64,000 bases of DNA, taken from the NCBI GenBank assembly GCA_947846985.1, contig CANTUZ010000008.1, forward strand, positions 41,434,817 through 41,498,816, given 5' to 3'. How positions within the stretch are numbered: position 1 is the stretch's first letter; each line of letters opens with the position of its first letter. This stretch comes from Fratercula arctica (taxonomy: Eukaryota; Chordata; Aves; Charadriiformes; Alcidae). A model generated the notes under the pieces. The model searched no databases and was not told the origin of the DNA. It was given only the letters and a program-made list of their open reading frames with translations. This document shows positions 12,701-25,100 of this stretch, piece after piece. Made by a program: the position numbers and the translations under genes.

Positions 12701-15700
12701 GCCCCAGTGTTGTCTTCTGTCAGGCAAGCTTTATTAATGAGTGTGTGCACGCTTGAACTGGGCATTGCAAAACAGCTCTGGTCCGTGTGAAATGGAAATA
12801 CGCCACTCGCCTTGGTACAAGTCTTACCCTTGGGCGGGTAACTGATCCAAGAACTACTGTGATTAAACTAGAGGGCCGTTAAAGCGTAGTTGCAATAATC
12901 ACCCTCTTCTCTTTAGGGAAGAGAACAAGTTGTGTGGTGATGAAGCTGCCACCTGTAGTCCGAGGGGGATCAAAAGAGACTTTCAGGGCTTTGGAACCGT
13001 TGGTAAGGGAATGTGGAGCACAGGTTACTTTTTCCTCTCTCCTCCCAGTTGCGGGCAGGGACACCGGAAGAAACAGACGTGTCCAGTCTGTTAATACATG
13101 GCTCCGTGACTGGTGTCACCGCCACAACTTTGGGCTTTTTGTTAATGGGATGGCCTACGCAGCACCAGGCTGCTGGCCTCAGATGGTGTTCATCTATCTT
13201 GAAGGGGGAAGAAGGTCTTGGTTCACGAACTAGCGGGACTCGTTGACAGAGCTTTAAACTGGGCTTAAGCAGGGAGGAGGGCGATATCAGGCTTACCTGT
13301 GACAAGCTGTGGGACAACAGGCAACAGTTGGAGGGACAGGATGCAAGCGAGGGCCCACAGCCTGTTGCTCTGACTACACTGCAGCACACTTGAAGGGTTA
13401 CAGAGATGAACCAGGGGCTCCTGAGATAATAGGAGCCAAGAGTGAAATACCCCAAAGGAAATGAAGGAATGTTCCTCTAAGAAGGTGACGTGGCTGACCT
13501 GGGCCCTGAGAACTTACGGTCATGGCTTTTTATCCGATCTGAAATACACAGCTTGTGTGCCACAAATCTGTTAAGACGCAGATCAGTTCTGATTCTAGCT
13601 GGCTGAGAAAAGCTCAGATGGATGAGGATGCTGGTCATGCAGTCGCTGGCTGGACAAGTGGTCTCTTTGCATATTTCCAGTTTTTCAAGGAAACATGTTT
13701 GTCTTGTGGTTCTTATAGATATAGTGAAAACAGGACCCATGTAGATGAGCATCTCTTCTTGCTTGCGTGGAGGATTGTCATTGCGTGTGACAAGGAACTT
13801 TGTGGCTTACAGATTCCTCAGAGGACTTGGCAGTGTAAAGTGGACATACATATGTATGCAAAACAGACGTAACCTATTTTGTGTTTTCTCCTAAAACAGG
13901 CATTCCACTGACGTTAGTCATTTTCATGATTTTTTTTTTTTTCCCCCAGGGAAGTAACAGTACAAAAAGATGTCTCAGTCTTTTGTATTCATTCAGTCTT
14001 TTATTGCTTTCATGTCAAATCTCCTTCATTTACTGGTGCTGTCGCTGGATGCTCAATTTGTGAGGTACTCATTGTATAAAAACCTCAGCTCTGTGGTGAA
14101 AGTCCTTGAAATGGAGCTTTTGATGGTAGATTGAAATAAAACATGCTCTTAATGAATGGATGGTTCTGTTCTTGAGACTAGATGAGATGGGTTTTCCTTT
14201 ATTGTAAGTGGCACCCATTAACATCTGTATTTTCGTGGAAGGAAAGAATAGCCGTGTAAGTTAGGCAGATTGACATGGGAAGTCTTGTCGAATTGTGATG
14301 ATAAAAAAAAAAAATAAATAAAATCAAAACAACTTTTAGATTGATTTTTGAGTCATGAGTACTTTGAAAATAAGTTATCAGTATTCATTGCTGTTATCAG
14401 TAACGAATATGTCGGTTGCTTTTCCGGAAGATACATAACAGGGTTGCCCTTCTAGTTTTGTACAAGTTTGTGTTAATTTTCATTGAAGGAATGAACAAGC
14501 GCGAATAACCAACCTGATACAGCATGGAGGGAGAGGTATCTTGTCGCAGTATTCAGCCAGTTGTGGTTTCTGTATAGCTTTATCTTTTTTGATGTAAGTA
14601 CATTGGAGGACTTGTAGTTACTAAAATATGAATTCCCATTGCATTTTGTGAGTTTGTACGAGCTGGTGGTAAATTGCTAACAGCTGCCTTTCGAGATCCG
14701 TCTAGATTAGACGTTCCTGTCTATTGGCTGCCATGGGATCTAAGTACCGAGCATCCAGTGATCCTTCACAGGACTATGGTCTTGGGCTTTCTTCTTTTTT
14801 AGGACCAACCCCCTGCGTTTTACTTTTGATTTTCATTAACTTGTTTGGTTTTTGGTTGGGTTGGTTTTTTTTTTTTTAATACTATGGGTTTCATACTTAC
14901 ACAGTGGGAATAAGTTGCCTTGCACTCTGCAAGGAGTGAGGTACTACTTTAAAAGTTACAACCTTGACAACATTCTAAGTCCTCATGGAACAGTTTTCAA
15001 AAATCAACTTTGCGAACTTTCTTTCTTGGGTAATTTTTATTAATAAGTGCAATGTACGTGCAGGCAAAATGTTCCGTCCTTGAATGGGTGACCACAGCCA
15101 TTTCTCTTGCCAAAGTGAGGTCAGGTAGTACGTTTAGCTGGTGTTAGTGATACATTAGCATCAGCGCATTCTGTGTTGGAAAAAATAACTAGCCTTAAAA
15201 CAAGGTAAAACCACGTTGACTTTAAAAGGCAATCTCATTATGCAGCAGTGGTAACAAAAACGAATGCTGCTGTTAAACCCTAGCATAAATCTCCAGTTTG
15301 TGCTGATCTTGGAGACCTTGAAATCCTATCTGATTTGTTATTTGAGGCCATAGCTGTTCAGAAACAGCTTTGTGCTTGCTTTGTAATTGCTCTTTATCAG
15401 GCAATTGCTTCCATTTCATAACTGCGGAGCTGGTTCTACACGCTGGCTTTAAGCTTCCAAATGATCGGCAATTTGACATTTGACATTAAGTGGTTGACCT
15501 TTAGTGGGTAAGAGGAAAAGCTACTAATTCCTAGTGTTTACAGCGCTGATTTTAGCATGATACTGCTTCTCTCCATCTAACTTGCATCTTCAACCACTGT
15601 TGTAAATTTTTTCAAGTTTAAAAGCAAACTGCTAAAGCGCACAAGCTTTGATGCTATGTTTTTGCATTGTGGGTAATGCTTTTATTTTAGTGCAAGCCCC

Positions 15701-15752
15701 TCTAAAAACATGGGGTCTCTAATCTTTGCCTGCCTTATTGTGATTTTTGTAG
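6739..15752 (+). other. BARD1: BARD1 intron 9 (9.0 kb), containing one CR1 copy
   Basis: This is the largest complete intron in the window. It holds a CR1 fragment at 7771-8350, T-runs near 13929-13941 and 14866-14878, an A-run at 10469-10484 and an A-rich patch around 14304-14325. Several antisense or sense open frames of up to 150 codons occur (for example - strand 9952-10389). They are within chance expectation for this length and have no recognised homology. Confidence 0.85.
7771..8350 (+). mobile_element. CR1 LINE 3' fragment
   Basis: The start gtggccagcaggtcgaggg, the segment ggagtactgcgtccagctct, and the end ctttaaggccccttccc... followed by attctatgattg are standard for the 3' part of avian CR1 non-LTR retrotransposons in sense orientation. 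It is 5'-truncated, as most copies are. It carries an unusual CCAA-rich block at 8149-8178 in place of the usual segment before the ggttgcccagagaagctgtg motif. The 146-codon open frame that overlaps it is not a gene. Confidence 0.93.
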
Positions 15753-15850
15753 GGGTGCAAGCCTGTCTACAAACCACAGCACGAGAACAAGAGGAGAAGT
15801 ACGAAATCCAAGGTGGCCCACAAAGAGGGCGGCTCAACAGAGAACAGCTG
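15753..15850 (+). CDS. BARD1: BARD1 exon 10 equivalent (BRCT1/BRCT2 junction)
   Basis: The 98-bp exon completes a tryptophan codon and reads [20 protein letters not shown] then GPQRGRLNREQL. This matches human [33 protein letters not shown]. It closes the first BRCT repeat and forms the inter-repeat linker. The acceptor is tttttgtag, and the donor is ctg/gtgggt, a weaker but valid site. It ends in phase 0 directly before the CTG CCG AAG of the last exon. Confidence 0.95.
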
Positions 15851-16558
15851 GTGGGTTTTGTTGCTTGAGACAGATTACCTCAATGACCTTTGGTTCATGT
15901 ATTTTTGCCCTTTGCCACATGTGCAGGTGCAGCGGATGTAAAATTTTAATGTGGTCTTGTACAGAAATTTGATTATGTGCAAGGTGATCGATAGAACTGC
16001 GAACACCCATAAAGCTGTCATTTTTCTCTCTGAGTGGATATGTTGCTATAACCTTGTCAGAGGGAATGCTGTATTACACTCATGGAAGAAGCTGCACGGG
16101 ACAGGAGGTGATGCTGCTTCGGTCTTCCCTGCTCAGCTTTAGAACCTAGTTGAAATTATCTGAAAGTTGAAAGAAAAATGTTTTTATTGCTACTTGTTTC
16201 CATATAGGGGCACTCTTATATTTAACTGGGTTAATTTCTGATTACTTTCTGGATTACGTTGGAGAAGTTCATTAAATGTATTGTAACAGCAGCTGTAAAT
16301 ATTCTTAGCTCATAGTTAAACCCTGTTGTGCTGGAAAATATTTAAACATAAGCAAGAATTTACCATGTAAGCTACTTTTCTTGGTTGCACTGAGGTCCTT
16401 AAATGTTAAGTTACTGTTCTAGCTTCCAGTGTTGGTTACTTTAAATTGTTGGGGTTTTTTTGTAGGCACAGATTGTTCCTTTCCACTTTTTTTCATGCAT
16501 GCTCAGTTGTGCAGTCCTGTATTTATACTTTTTTTTTTTTTTGTCCCCTTCCACTTAG
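15851..16558 (+). other. BARD1: BARD1 intron 10
   Basis: This 708-bp intron has a gtgggt donor and a long T-tract (16530-16542) before the acceptor ccacttag. Nothing else was recognised in it. Confidence 0.85.
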
Positions 16559-16888
16559 CTGCCGAAGTTGTTTGATGGATGCTACTTCTATTTTATGGGA
16601 TCTTTCAGCCGTCACCAGAAGAGTGATCTTGTGGAGCTGGTGAAAGCAGCAGGAGGACAAATTCTGGTTAGGCAGCCAAAACCGGACAGTGATGTGACGC
16701 AGACAATCAACACGGTGGCTTACCACGCAGAATCTGCTTCTGACCAGAGATTTTGCACTCAGTATGTAATCTATGATGCGTCTTCTAAATTCAAGCCAGA
16801 GAAAATTCGTCAGGGCAAAGTCTGGATGGCCCCCTCCAGCTGGCTTATAGACTGCGTCATGTCATTTCAGCTCCTGCCTGTAAAATGA
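16559..16888 (+). CDS. BARD1: BARD1 terminal coding exon (BRCT2) with stop codon
   Basis: This exon encodes 109 residues starting [20 protein letters not shown] and ending [19 protein letters not shown] before TGA. The block [17 protein letters not shown] is identical to human and contains the aspartate (human D712) used to read H2A ubiquitinated at K13/K15. SDQRFCTQY and the C-terminal [13 protein letters not shown] block are also conserved. The protein ends one residue shorter than human (LLPVK against LLPLDS). There is no in-frame stop or shift, so the gene appears intact here. Confidence 0.97.
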   Translation: MPKLFDGCYFYFMGSFSRHQKSDLVELVKAAGGQILVRQPKPDSDVTQTINTVAYHAESASDQRFCTQYVIYDASSKFKPEKIRQGKVWMAPSSWLIDCVMSFQLLPVK

Positions 16889-18042
16889 AGATCAGTGGCT
16901 CATGAGCAAGGTTTTTAAAATGTGGTGAATCTTGAGCAGTCGCAACACTCTGGTAAACGCTGGTCTGAAGCTATGATTGATGTTTTGCACTTAGGAGAGC
17001 TTTGACCATTTAATTGAGTTACTAAGATCACTGATAGGCTGGAATAAATGAACTTACAATGGAGGAGAGAGAGAAATATACTGCATTGAAAAATATGCCT
17101 TGGGTTATTTAGGATGCTTTATTTTTGCCTTTAACTTAACTGTAATAATCACTGACACTTTGTAACTAAGATTTTTGCAAAATGGAACCTTTTGCATTCT
17201 TGATTTAAACCAGCCCTTTCTGGGTGATAGAGCGTGACCCTGTTTCTTTTGTGCTTAATACCTATTGACAAGGATCTACTGTATGTGTCAAGATTTCCCA
17301 GCCAGGTCAGCTTTTGTATTTTTTAAAAAAAGGACTCTCTGGATTTGAACGTAGTCATTTGCCTGTGTAGACATCTCTCCTGTCAGATGACGTGTGATGT
17401 TTCTTATAACTTCTTACAACTGAGTTCTGCAGGAAATTCTTGGCATGCGATAAGCCTTGTAGAAATTAGAGTAGAACTAATGGCCTGAATTAATTTGAAA
17501 ACAGACAATTTTGAAAAGACTATCTTTAAAAATCTCGGTCTAAAATTCCTTATTTGTAACAAGAGTAATCCTTTATTCACTTCTGTCCTTTCATGCTTGT
17601 AAATGTGTAACTCGAATTCGATTCTATTTTCTGAAGGTTTTTAAGCATCAGGATCCTTATTAAATTATTATATAAAAAATATTTTTGTAAATGTGGATGA
17701 TTTCTGTTGTGGTTACTTTAATGAAAAAAATTTAATCATGTCAAAAGAACAATGCCTCACTTTGCACAATTGTACTTAAACTTAGCCTGCTATATTGGAG
17801 CTTTCATATTTGTTACAAAATTTCTTATAATGGATCATAAGTTATTGTCAGAATCTTACTTCCTCACTCTGTGCTCCTATGTCATGTGTTGCATCTTTTG
17901 TGTTGCCGCAGTTTGTGAATTCATAATTTAAAAATGGTGCCTCAAACAATATACAGTGAGAATGATGGCGGTGGGATAAAACAAAGTTCCTTGTGTTTGC
18001 TTTTGTATTGCTTGTAATAATAAAACTTTTGGTGCCGGTAAG
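16889..18042 (+). other. BARD1: BARD1 3' UTR
   Basis: AT-rich sequence follows the TGA without splice signals and ends around the AATAAA at 18019-18024. An earlier AATAAA at 17042-17047 could give a short UTR form of about 170-180 bases. The exact cleavage site is inferred, not seen. Confidence 0.65.
18019..18024 (+). terminator. BARD1: Canonical poly(A) signal, probable BARD1 3' end
   Basis: AATAAA lies 1.13 kb after the stop codon and is followed within 30 bases by a GT-rich stretch (ttttggtgccggtaagtttgg). A further AATAAA near 18462 is a weaker alternative. Confidence 0.6.
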
Positions 18043-19113
18043 TTTGGAGTATCTTATTGCATGAGCTTAGCTGCAGAATAACTATATAGTCCTTATGTAT
18101 CTCAGCAGGCAAATGGCAATTTAAGTGCTTTTCTGTGACCTCGATCCAGCTGTGAAGGTAGCATCTCCCTCTGCAAGAGCAGCTCTTCAGTGCAGGAGAG
18201 TTGTTTCTGTAACCATTGCCACCAGAGATCTTACGCCAATTTTCAATGTGCTCTATAGAACTCTATAGGGCATAAAGCTCTATAGTTGGAACCATGCACT
18301 TGAGGTATAACAGGTAGAGTTTTCAATAGCATCTACTAGACTTCAGTAGCTGGAGCATCTCGATCTATCACTTAAGCTAGACTGAATCATTGCTCTTCGC
18401 TAAAGGCGGTCCTCAAGTACTTGCATGTCTGTGCGAGCGAGCAAAAATGCAAAGCTCATTAATAAATGGAACAAGCCATGGGATGAATGTGTTTTGGGTT
18501 TTTGCGCAGATAAACACTGGCAGCAAATAAGGTACTGAGTCGATACTGCGTGGACTTGGTCATTTATTTTAACAATTGTAGCACATTTTCACTTGGCGTT
18601 TCATAGCACATCAATATGCCTAATGCGGTATTCTGTGCAGAAGTAGCAGTGAATCTCTGCAAATTTCTTAAGAATGGAGTTTTCTGCTGTGTACCAGGAA
18701 GAAATTTGGCCCACCAGTAATCAGTTCTGTGTCCTGAAGTAGAGGCAGCAGATACACAGATTTTTAAGAGCCATTGCTCCTTGGCAGCTAAAAAGAAACT
18801 GTTAGAAAATTGCCATCAATTTTTTTTTAATTTTTTTTTTTAAGCTACACTCTGAACTCTTCCTAAGGTCTTGTTCCTTTGAATCAAGTCATGTTTTAAA
18901 GCAGAATTACAATCAAATCACATTAAGAATCCCTTTGTATCGTGCCAAGGAGTGATCCTTACTGTACTTCTCATTGAAGTGTGCTCAAGATTAACTCCGG
19001 CCCATCTCCTTCAGGTCTCTTCGGGAATTCAGAGTCCGCGTGTGATCAGCTTATGCAGATTTACATACTTAAACAGCCTGAGAGCTCTGCAGTGAGGGGG
19101 CTTTGATGCCGGA
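18043..19113. other. Intergenic, downstream of BARD1
   Basis: No gene was seen here. It contains three copies of ctctatag within 35 bases (18251-18285) and a T-rich tract at 18821-18841. Confidence 0.6.
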
Positions 19114-22100
19114 ATGGCAGCAGATGTCAAACACTACTGGAGCAATAGGTAAGTACACAAAAGCTAGAGGTGGGTGACAGACCCTGCTTCATTCAGTCTT
19201 GCTAATTGTTAAAAGCAGAGGGATGAAACGTGTCTAAAAAAAGCCTTGCAGTAAGGATAAATCAAGTCCCTCAATCCCTTGGATGGGTTTTGGCTCATGA
19301 AGGCGAGGTTATAAAATGAGGGATGTGGTAAAGGGTGCGTAGGGATGGTTTCTCGCTGTCTCTTGCGGTCCAGAAGCAAGGGTGCGTTAGAGGAGGGTGG
19401 CAGGAGGCAGGCTCGGCGCAGCAGAGGTCTTTCACGCAGTGCGAGTAGGCTTGTGGCACCAACAGCCTGGTTTGGGTGCTGTATATTTTGGCATAGACCG
19501 AAGCGAGGAGTAGTTGAATTCGTCAAAGAAAATCTGTTGAAGGGTAGTAAAGAACCTTAGCTGTAACGTGATTTTATATTGGTATTCTCTTGCTGAAGTG
19601 CATATACTTAATGCGCATCGATGATTGGGGCATTTGAAGAGGTAAGAGTCCAACACGTCATCTGGATTATAGATGTTTTTATTATTCTTGGATTTATACC
19701 TCAGAAATGCTGTGAATCTCAGAAAGGCTAATGATTTTCAGGGAACTTCCCTTGAAATTTATCTGTTTATCTCATTATGAATTAGTTGATCTGGGACCTG
19801 CTAACACTTTCAGCAGCAATGTCTGGAGTTCAGGCTGCGGTTTAAGAATATATGAAGCCTGGCCAGTTTGTTTGATTGCTTTGCTTTTGTTTGTTGGTTT
19901 TGTTTTGTGTGGGGTTTGTTTTTTGTGTGTGTGTATTGAAGTGAAAGATACTCAAGAGTACGGAGGTTGCATCACTGTCCTGGGTGCGTCCCGGGAAATA
20001 TAGTTGTAGAACAGCTCATACTTTTGGCTGGTTCTGCCTCTATTTGGTTACTTATTTTCAAAATTCTCATGGGTTTTTCTTATCCCTAAAATATCAATAG
20101 TTCTCTTTGGACTTTGCTCCTCCAGCTGGAAAATAAAATCTGTTCTCTGTTGCTGAACATTGAGGATTCATTTGTTACTTTGAAATACTCAGAAGTGACT
20201 TTTCTGAGGTAGAAGCAAGTGGCCCGAGAAGAGAACTTAGCAGAGCAACTCAGGAGAGCTGGATGTCGCGTGATTTCTGCAAGTGTTTTAAGGAAACAAC
20301 AGGCAACAGAGTGATACCATCCAGCGGTGACTGCTTGTGGTCTGGAAGCAGAGCTGGCATGTCTGGGAGGTGCTCAGGGCCTGTTGTCTCGCAGTCCTCT
20401 TCCTGACAACTAACAAGCATGGGAGGGTCACATCTCTGGCATCATTCTAGTAACAAAGATGTCAGCAAGTGCTTGACCAACTGGCTTCTACGCAGCCTTC
20501 GTTAGACTTGAAGAAAAGCCCCTCTTCTCCTCTGTCACAAGGGTCTGAGCTGGGCTTGGACCTGACCGGCTGTGAGGGACCCAACACGAAGTTATCCATG
20601 ATCAGCCTGGGTGAGGCTCGCACAAGGAGCAAGAGCAATTGAAGGGAAATAATTCAAGGAAGGGAATAACTCTCAGCAGGGAACTGAAGCTGGTTGTATT
20701 CCCTGCCCAGGTCCAGTGTCTTATTTAAGGCTGAACTTAACCTGGAGCAGCTATTTTATGCTGCAGTCTTCCAGCAGATCAGCACTTTGGCTAATGAAAT
20801 GCTCGCAGATATCCCGCTCAGGACAAAGATGTCTGTACGGAAGCCACAGACTGTTGTAAAACTCCACATTGGTGCGTATTATTTGGAGAAAACAGGTAAG
20901 TGTAGGGGTTGGCTGGTCCCCCTGCCTCTGCGTTCTGTGCTGTTTCTGATCCGTGTGGGCGTGCTTTCATAGAATCAATGTGTTGGGTTGGAAGGGACCT
21001 CTAAAGGCCATCGGGTCCAACCCCCTGCAGTGAGCAGGGACATCTTCAACTAGACCAGGTTGCTCAGAGCCTCATCAAGCCTGGCCTTGAATGTCTCCAG
21101 GGATGGGGCCTCCACCCCCTCTCTGGGCAACCTGGGCCAGTGTCTCACAACCCTCAGTGTAAAGAACTTCTTCCTAATGGCTAATCTAAACCTGCCCTGC
21201 TCTAGTTTAAACCATTGCCCCTCATCCTATCGCTACGTGCCCTTGCACCCCCTTTCCTATCCGGGTGGTAGAGGGAAGGGGAAAAATCAGTTTATACCTG
21301 CCAGCGCTGCAGTACCCACAGAGCTTCTGGGCAGGAGCGTCTGTTCCTGTGGATCAGCTGAATCTCCAGCAAAGTTTGGGCAGCGGCACCTTGGGATCCT
21401 GTTGAGGACAGGTCTACGAAACATGGAAGAGCAAAACTTTTCTTTTTCCCTCTTTAAGCTCTTTTGGACTTCAGCGCTGGAGGTTCACCTATTTTTGCTC
21501 TTGGAAATGGACTGAATTTGACGTCAGATTAATTGGTATTAATCAGTTTGGGCCCCGTGTCCTTTTTCTGGCTTTCTGCCATACTTGATGGAAAGGTTTG
21601 AATCTTTCTGATACCAAAGTGGACCGCACTGTGTTGCAAAAGCCAACAAAGTAGGCTTAAATATCAATTTAAAAACTCCAGAAAGAGGTCTTTGGACAGC
21701 CAGGTAGGATTGGCTAGGAAATGGGCAGTGGTGTCTCGGAAGGAACAAATGAAGATTCATCTGTTTTTAATAGCAGTGCAGCATGTTCTATCCTTTCAGA
21801 CTTGTTTGATTTAAATTAACGGTAGTTTAACTAGTGTTAAATTGCCCTTAAAAGCAGAAGAACATTTTGTGCGTAATCAGATGGGGGAAGGGGAGGAAGG
21901 TTCCCACCTTTCTTTTTTTTTTTTTCCATCTTCTTTTTTCCCTACGAAGAAGATGCGTTTTCTGCGCTTCGATTTAATGCCTGGCAGGAGGTCCGGGCTG
22001 ATGAAGTAGCAGAGAAACATCAGCTCCCGCTGCGTGTTTGAGACACGGGTGTCGTTCACTGAGCGGAGATGCGGAGGCGGTGACGGGCCACGGGGCAGCT

Positions 22101-25100
22101 GGGTTTTGTGATGCAGGAGGGGTTGGTTGCCATGTCTTGCTCCGGTGGATGTTGGAAACCTCGTGCACCGCAGCTGGGAGAAGTGACCCACCCACTAGTC
22201 ACCCACTAGTGACGTGTAGTGTGTTTAAGAAGCAGAGAGGTTTCTTCCCTGATGGGCACAGCTCTAAATCACAGCAGCCCTTTACCAGGTCTGAGTTTAC
22301 TTTGGGGCTACGTCTGTTTGGCTTGTGGCAAACGTGATGACGAGCAGTGCCGTGCTGTGCCGTGCCGTGCCGTGGGGAGCAGTGCCGTGCCGTGCCGTGG
22401 GGAGCAGTGCCGTGCCGTGCCGTGCCCAGCACTGTGCAATCACGCGCAGTGCCTGCCTTCACAAGCCCGTAAGCTAAACAGATACACGGTGAGAAAGGAG
22501 TTAAACATATCTATGAAAAACGGGCTGTGTGGCGACAGCTAAGCTGGCTGACTTGCTCAGCTTGCTGAACTGATAAAAAAATTACTTATTTCTTCTGTTA
22601 TTGTGGGGCTGGGGTAGTTTTCTGCTAGTTTAGCAAAATGTACTAATTCCCAGAGAAGTCAAAAAAGTACTTGATGGGGGAAGCAGGCGTGAGACTGCTT
22701 CTTTTGGCAGGGTTCGTCTGGGGCTCAGTTGCAGTACGAAGGCCCCTGAAGTGGTTTTCCGATTCCCCCACCCCCTCGGTGCCCTCCATCCACATTCCCC
22801 TGTGGGGGTCCCAGTCTCACTGCGGGGATCGTACTGGGTGCTAGTGGTGGCCTGACCAGGGAATTGGCTCTCTCCATCTCCGCTGGAAGGGTCAGCTTTG
22901 AACAGCTGGGAAACCCAGATCAGCTATAGCTTGGGTCCAGCTGAAATTTAACTTTTTTTTCCTGCATCATAAAAGATCTGGGACCTTTTAATTGAATTAA
23001 ATATTAATATGGATAACGCAATCAATGCCATATTGATCGCGTTAGCCACAATAATGTTTAATTCAATAAGTCTGCAGTGCTGGATCTTTTTTTTTTTATT
23101 ATTTTTTTTTTTATGCTGTGCAGCAACGTAATGCCACGTGCCCTCGGGTTGACTGTATAAAGTCAGGGTCACCTGCACGGCTGTTGTGACCTGGATTCAA
23201 AAGAGCTGCTCTTAGTGGCATGCATAGTTTTTAAAGCCCCTTGCACAAACAGTTGCTATTAATGGGAATATTGCCTATGGCCTCCGTGTGCTTTGCTTCT
23301 GGAGCCTGGGCCCGATGCGATGCTTCATTCCTGCTCTCAGCAGTTGAGTCCCAGCAGCTGCGTGTGTCAAAATGGGAAGATTTTCTACCCTGAGCTCTCT
23401 CACGTGCTTCTGAAGGGGTGCCAGGTTCTGGTTTCAAACTCAGCCAAGCCTGAATGATTCCGTTTGTGGTTGTAGGCTGAAGGTTTTCATTAAATTAAAA
23501 TTCACAGTTTTGTTTAAGTGAAAAATTGGAGGCAGATGTTCTCCCCAGCTCAATCCACGCACAGTGTAAGTTTTCTGGTCTCTGGTTTTTGCTGCTGCGT
23601 ACCTGTTGAACCAAGGGGTGGTAAAAACATCTGGGAACAGCCTGGAAAAATAAGCATTTGGGTTTTTTTACAGAGATGTCTTTTTGTGGACTCTATCAAG
23701 AGTTTCCATGGACTATTGGCTTCTGGTTTTAGAAAAACTGCTTGATGACATCGACCTTGACTCAATAATGAGAGACGGAGAAACTGCTTACATGGAACTG
23801 TAAGTTCCTACGGTCTGTGCAGCAGCACACATCTGCGGCTCGGAAGTGGGATGTCCCCAGCTAGCCCAGGCCTTGTGAGTGACAAACTTGCTCTCCCACC
23901 CATCACAGGGTGCCAGACTTGCCCAAGGAGCTGGGTGGTGGCACCTAGCCTGCCCTGCACCCTGGGCTAGCGCGGGACACAACTGGTCCCGGCGGCAAGG
24001 CGAGCTTTTGCCAATCTCTGCCGACGCTGAGGATGCTCTCATCAACAGGCAGAGAAAGTGCGGGGAGGAAAGGGACCACCGGGATTTGATTTGTTCTTAT
24101 TGCATTCCACCTACGTTTGTCAAATCCAAGGAAAATGCCATGACTTTGCTTTTATTTCTTCCTTACAGGGCTTTTCAGTGTGAAACCTCATTCGTGCACA
24201 GGGAAGCAGGTAGGTCCTGGCGGTGTCAGGGTGCGCAAGGGAGAGGCGCAGCGAGCTCAGTGTCAGTAGGGACCAGGCTTGGAGACAGCCCTACGTTCTC
24301 ACTTGGGTTTGAGCACCTGCAGTCAGGTACTTTAAACTGGCTTTGGACTGCAAGGACAGACCGCGAATGCAAAATGGAGTTCCGGGGTTTGAAACTGGAG
24401 CCCCCAAATTCACGCACAAAGGAGTAAGTGATGGGATGCAGCAGCTCCTGTGTTAAGGTGCCCTGGCTGTGGCACACGCCGTTCAAAGGGCAAGTGCTCT
24501 GAGAGCCACAAGTCAGAAGGAACCATAGTTCCCGCTGAAGGCCAGGCAAGGCAGCACCGGCTCGGGATCAGTCTCTGGATGGCACCGTAGGGATCTGTTA
24601 AACTGGAGATGGCACTTGCACTACAGGCGTGAGCAAAGAAGTGACAGAGCGTGAGCAGAAAAGGAGAGAAAAGTCTTCACAAACACACAAAGGTGCGAAG
24701 CCCTCACTCACTTTCTTCCTGCAAACAGCGTGCTGTAATCCTACAAAGACAAAAGAATGGTCACCCTGGTGAGGCAGGAGGAGAGCTGACTCTGTGTTTA
24801 AGCAGACAACAAGATCAAGATAAGCTCAAGATAGCAGAAGAGGGATGTAGCCGGAAGATAACTCTGCTTAGCTCGTGCTCACCCCAGGTGCTGGGCTGTT
24901 TGGCACCCTAGAGAAAGCCCCAAGGTCAGGAGATTGCAAAGGTATAAAGAATCCCATTCTGATCCCATTCGAGGTGCAAGCTGCTTTCCAGGTGGTGTGT
25001 ATGTCCTGTCGTACCTACGCTTAGTCCTTCAAGGACTTCACAGTCGGCTGGAGGAAAGGACAGAGATGACAACCAGAGACCTGAGGAGGTTTCCTGGGGA

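Noticed and set aside
23879..24427. 182-codon open frame on the + strand
   Set aside because: Low-complexity, tryptophan/glycine-rich translation without a recognisable domain. It overlaps a better exon-like segment in another frame and its length is compatible with chance in GC-richer DNA.
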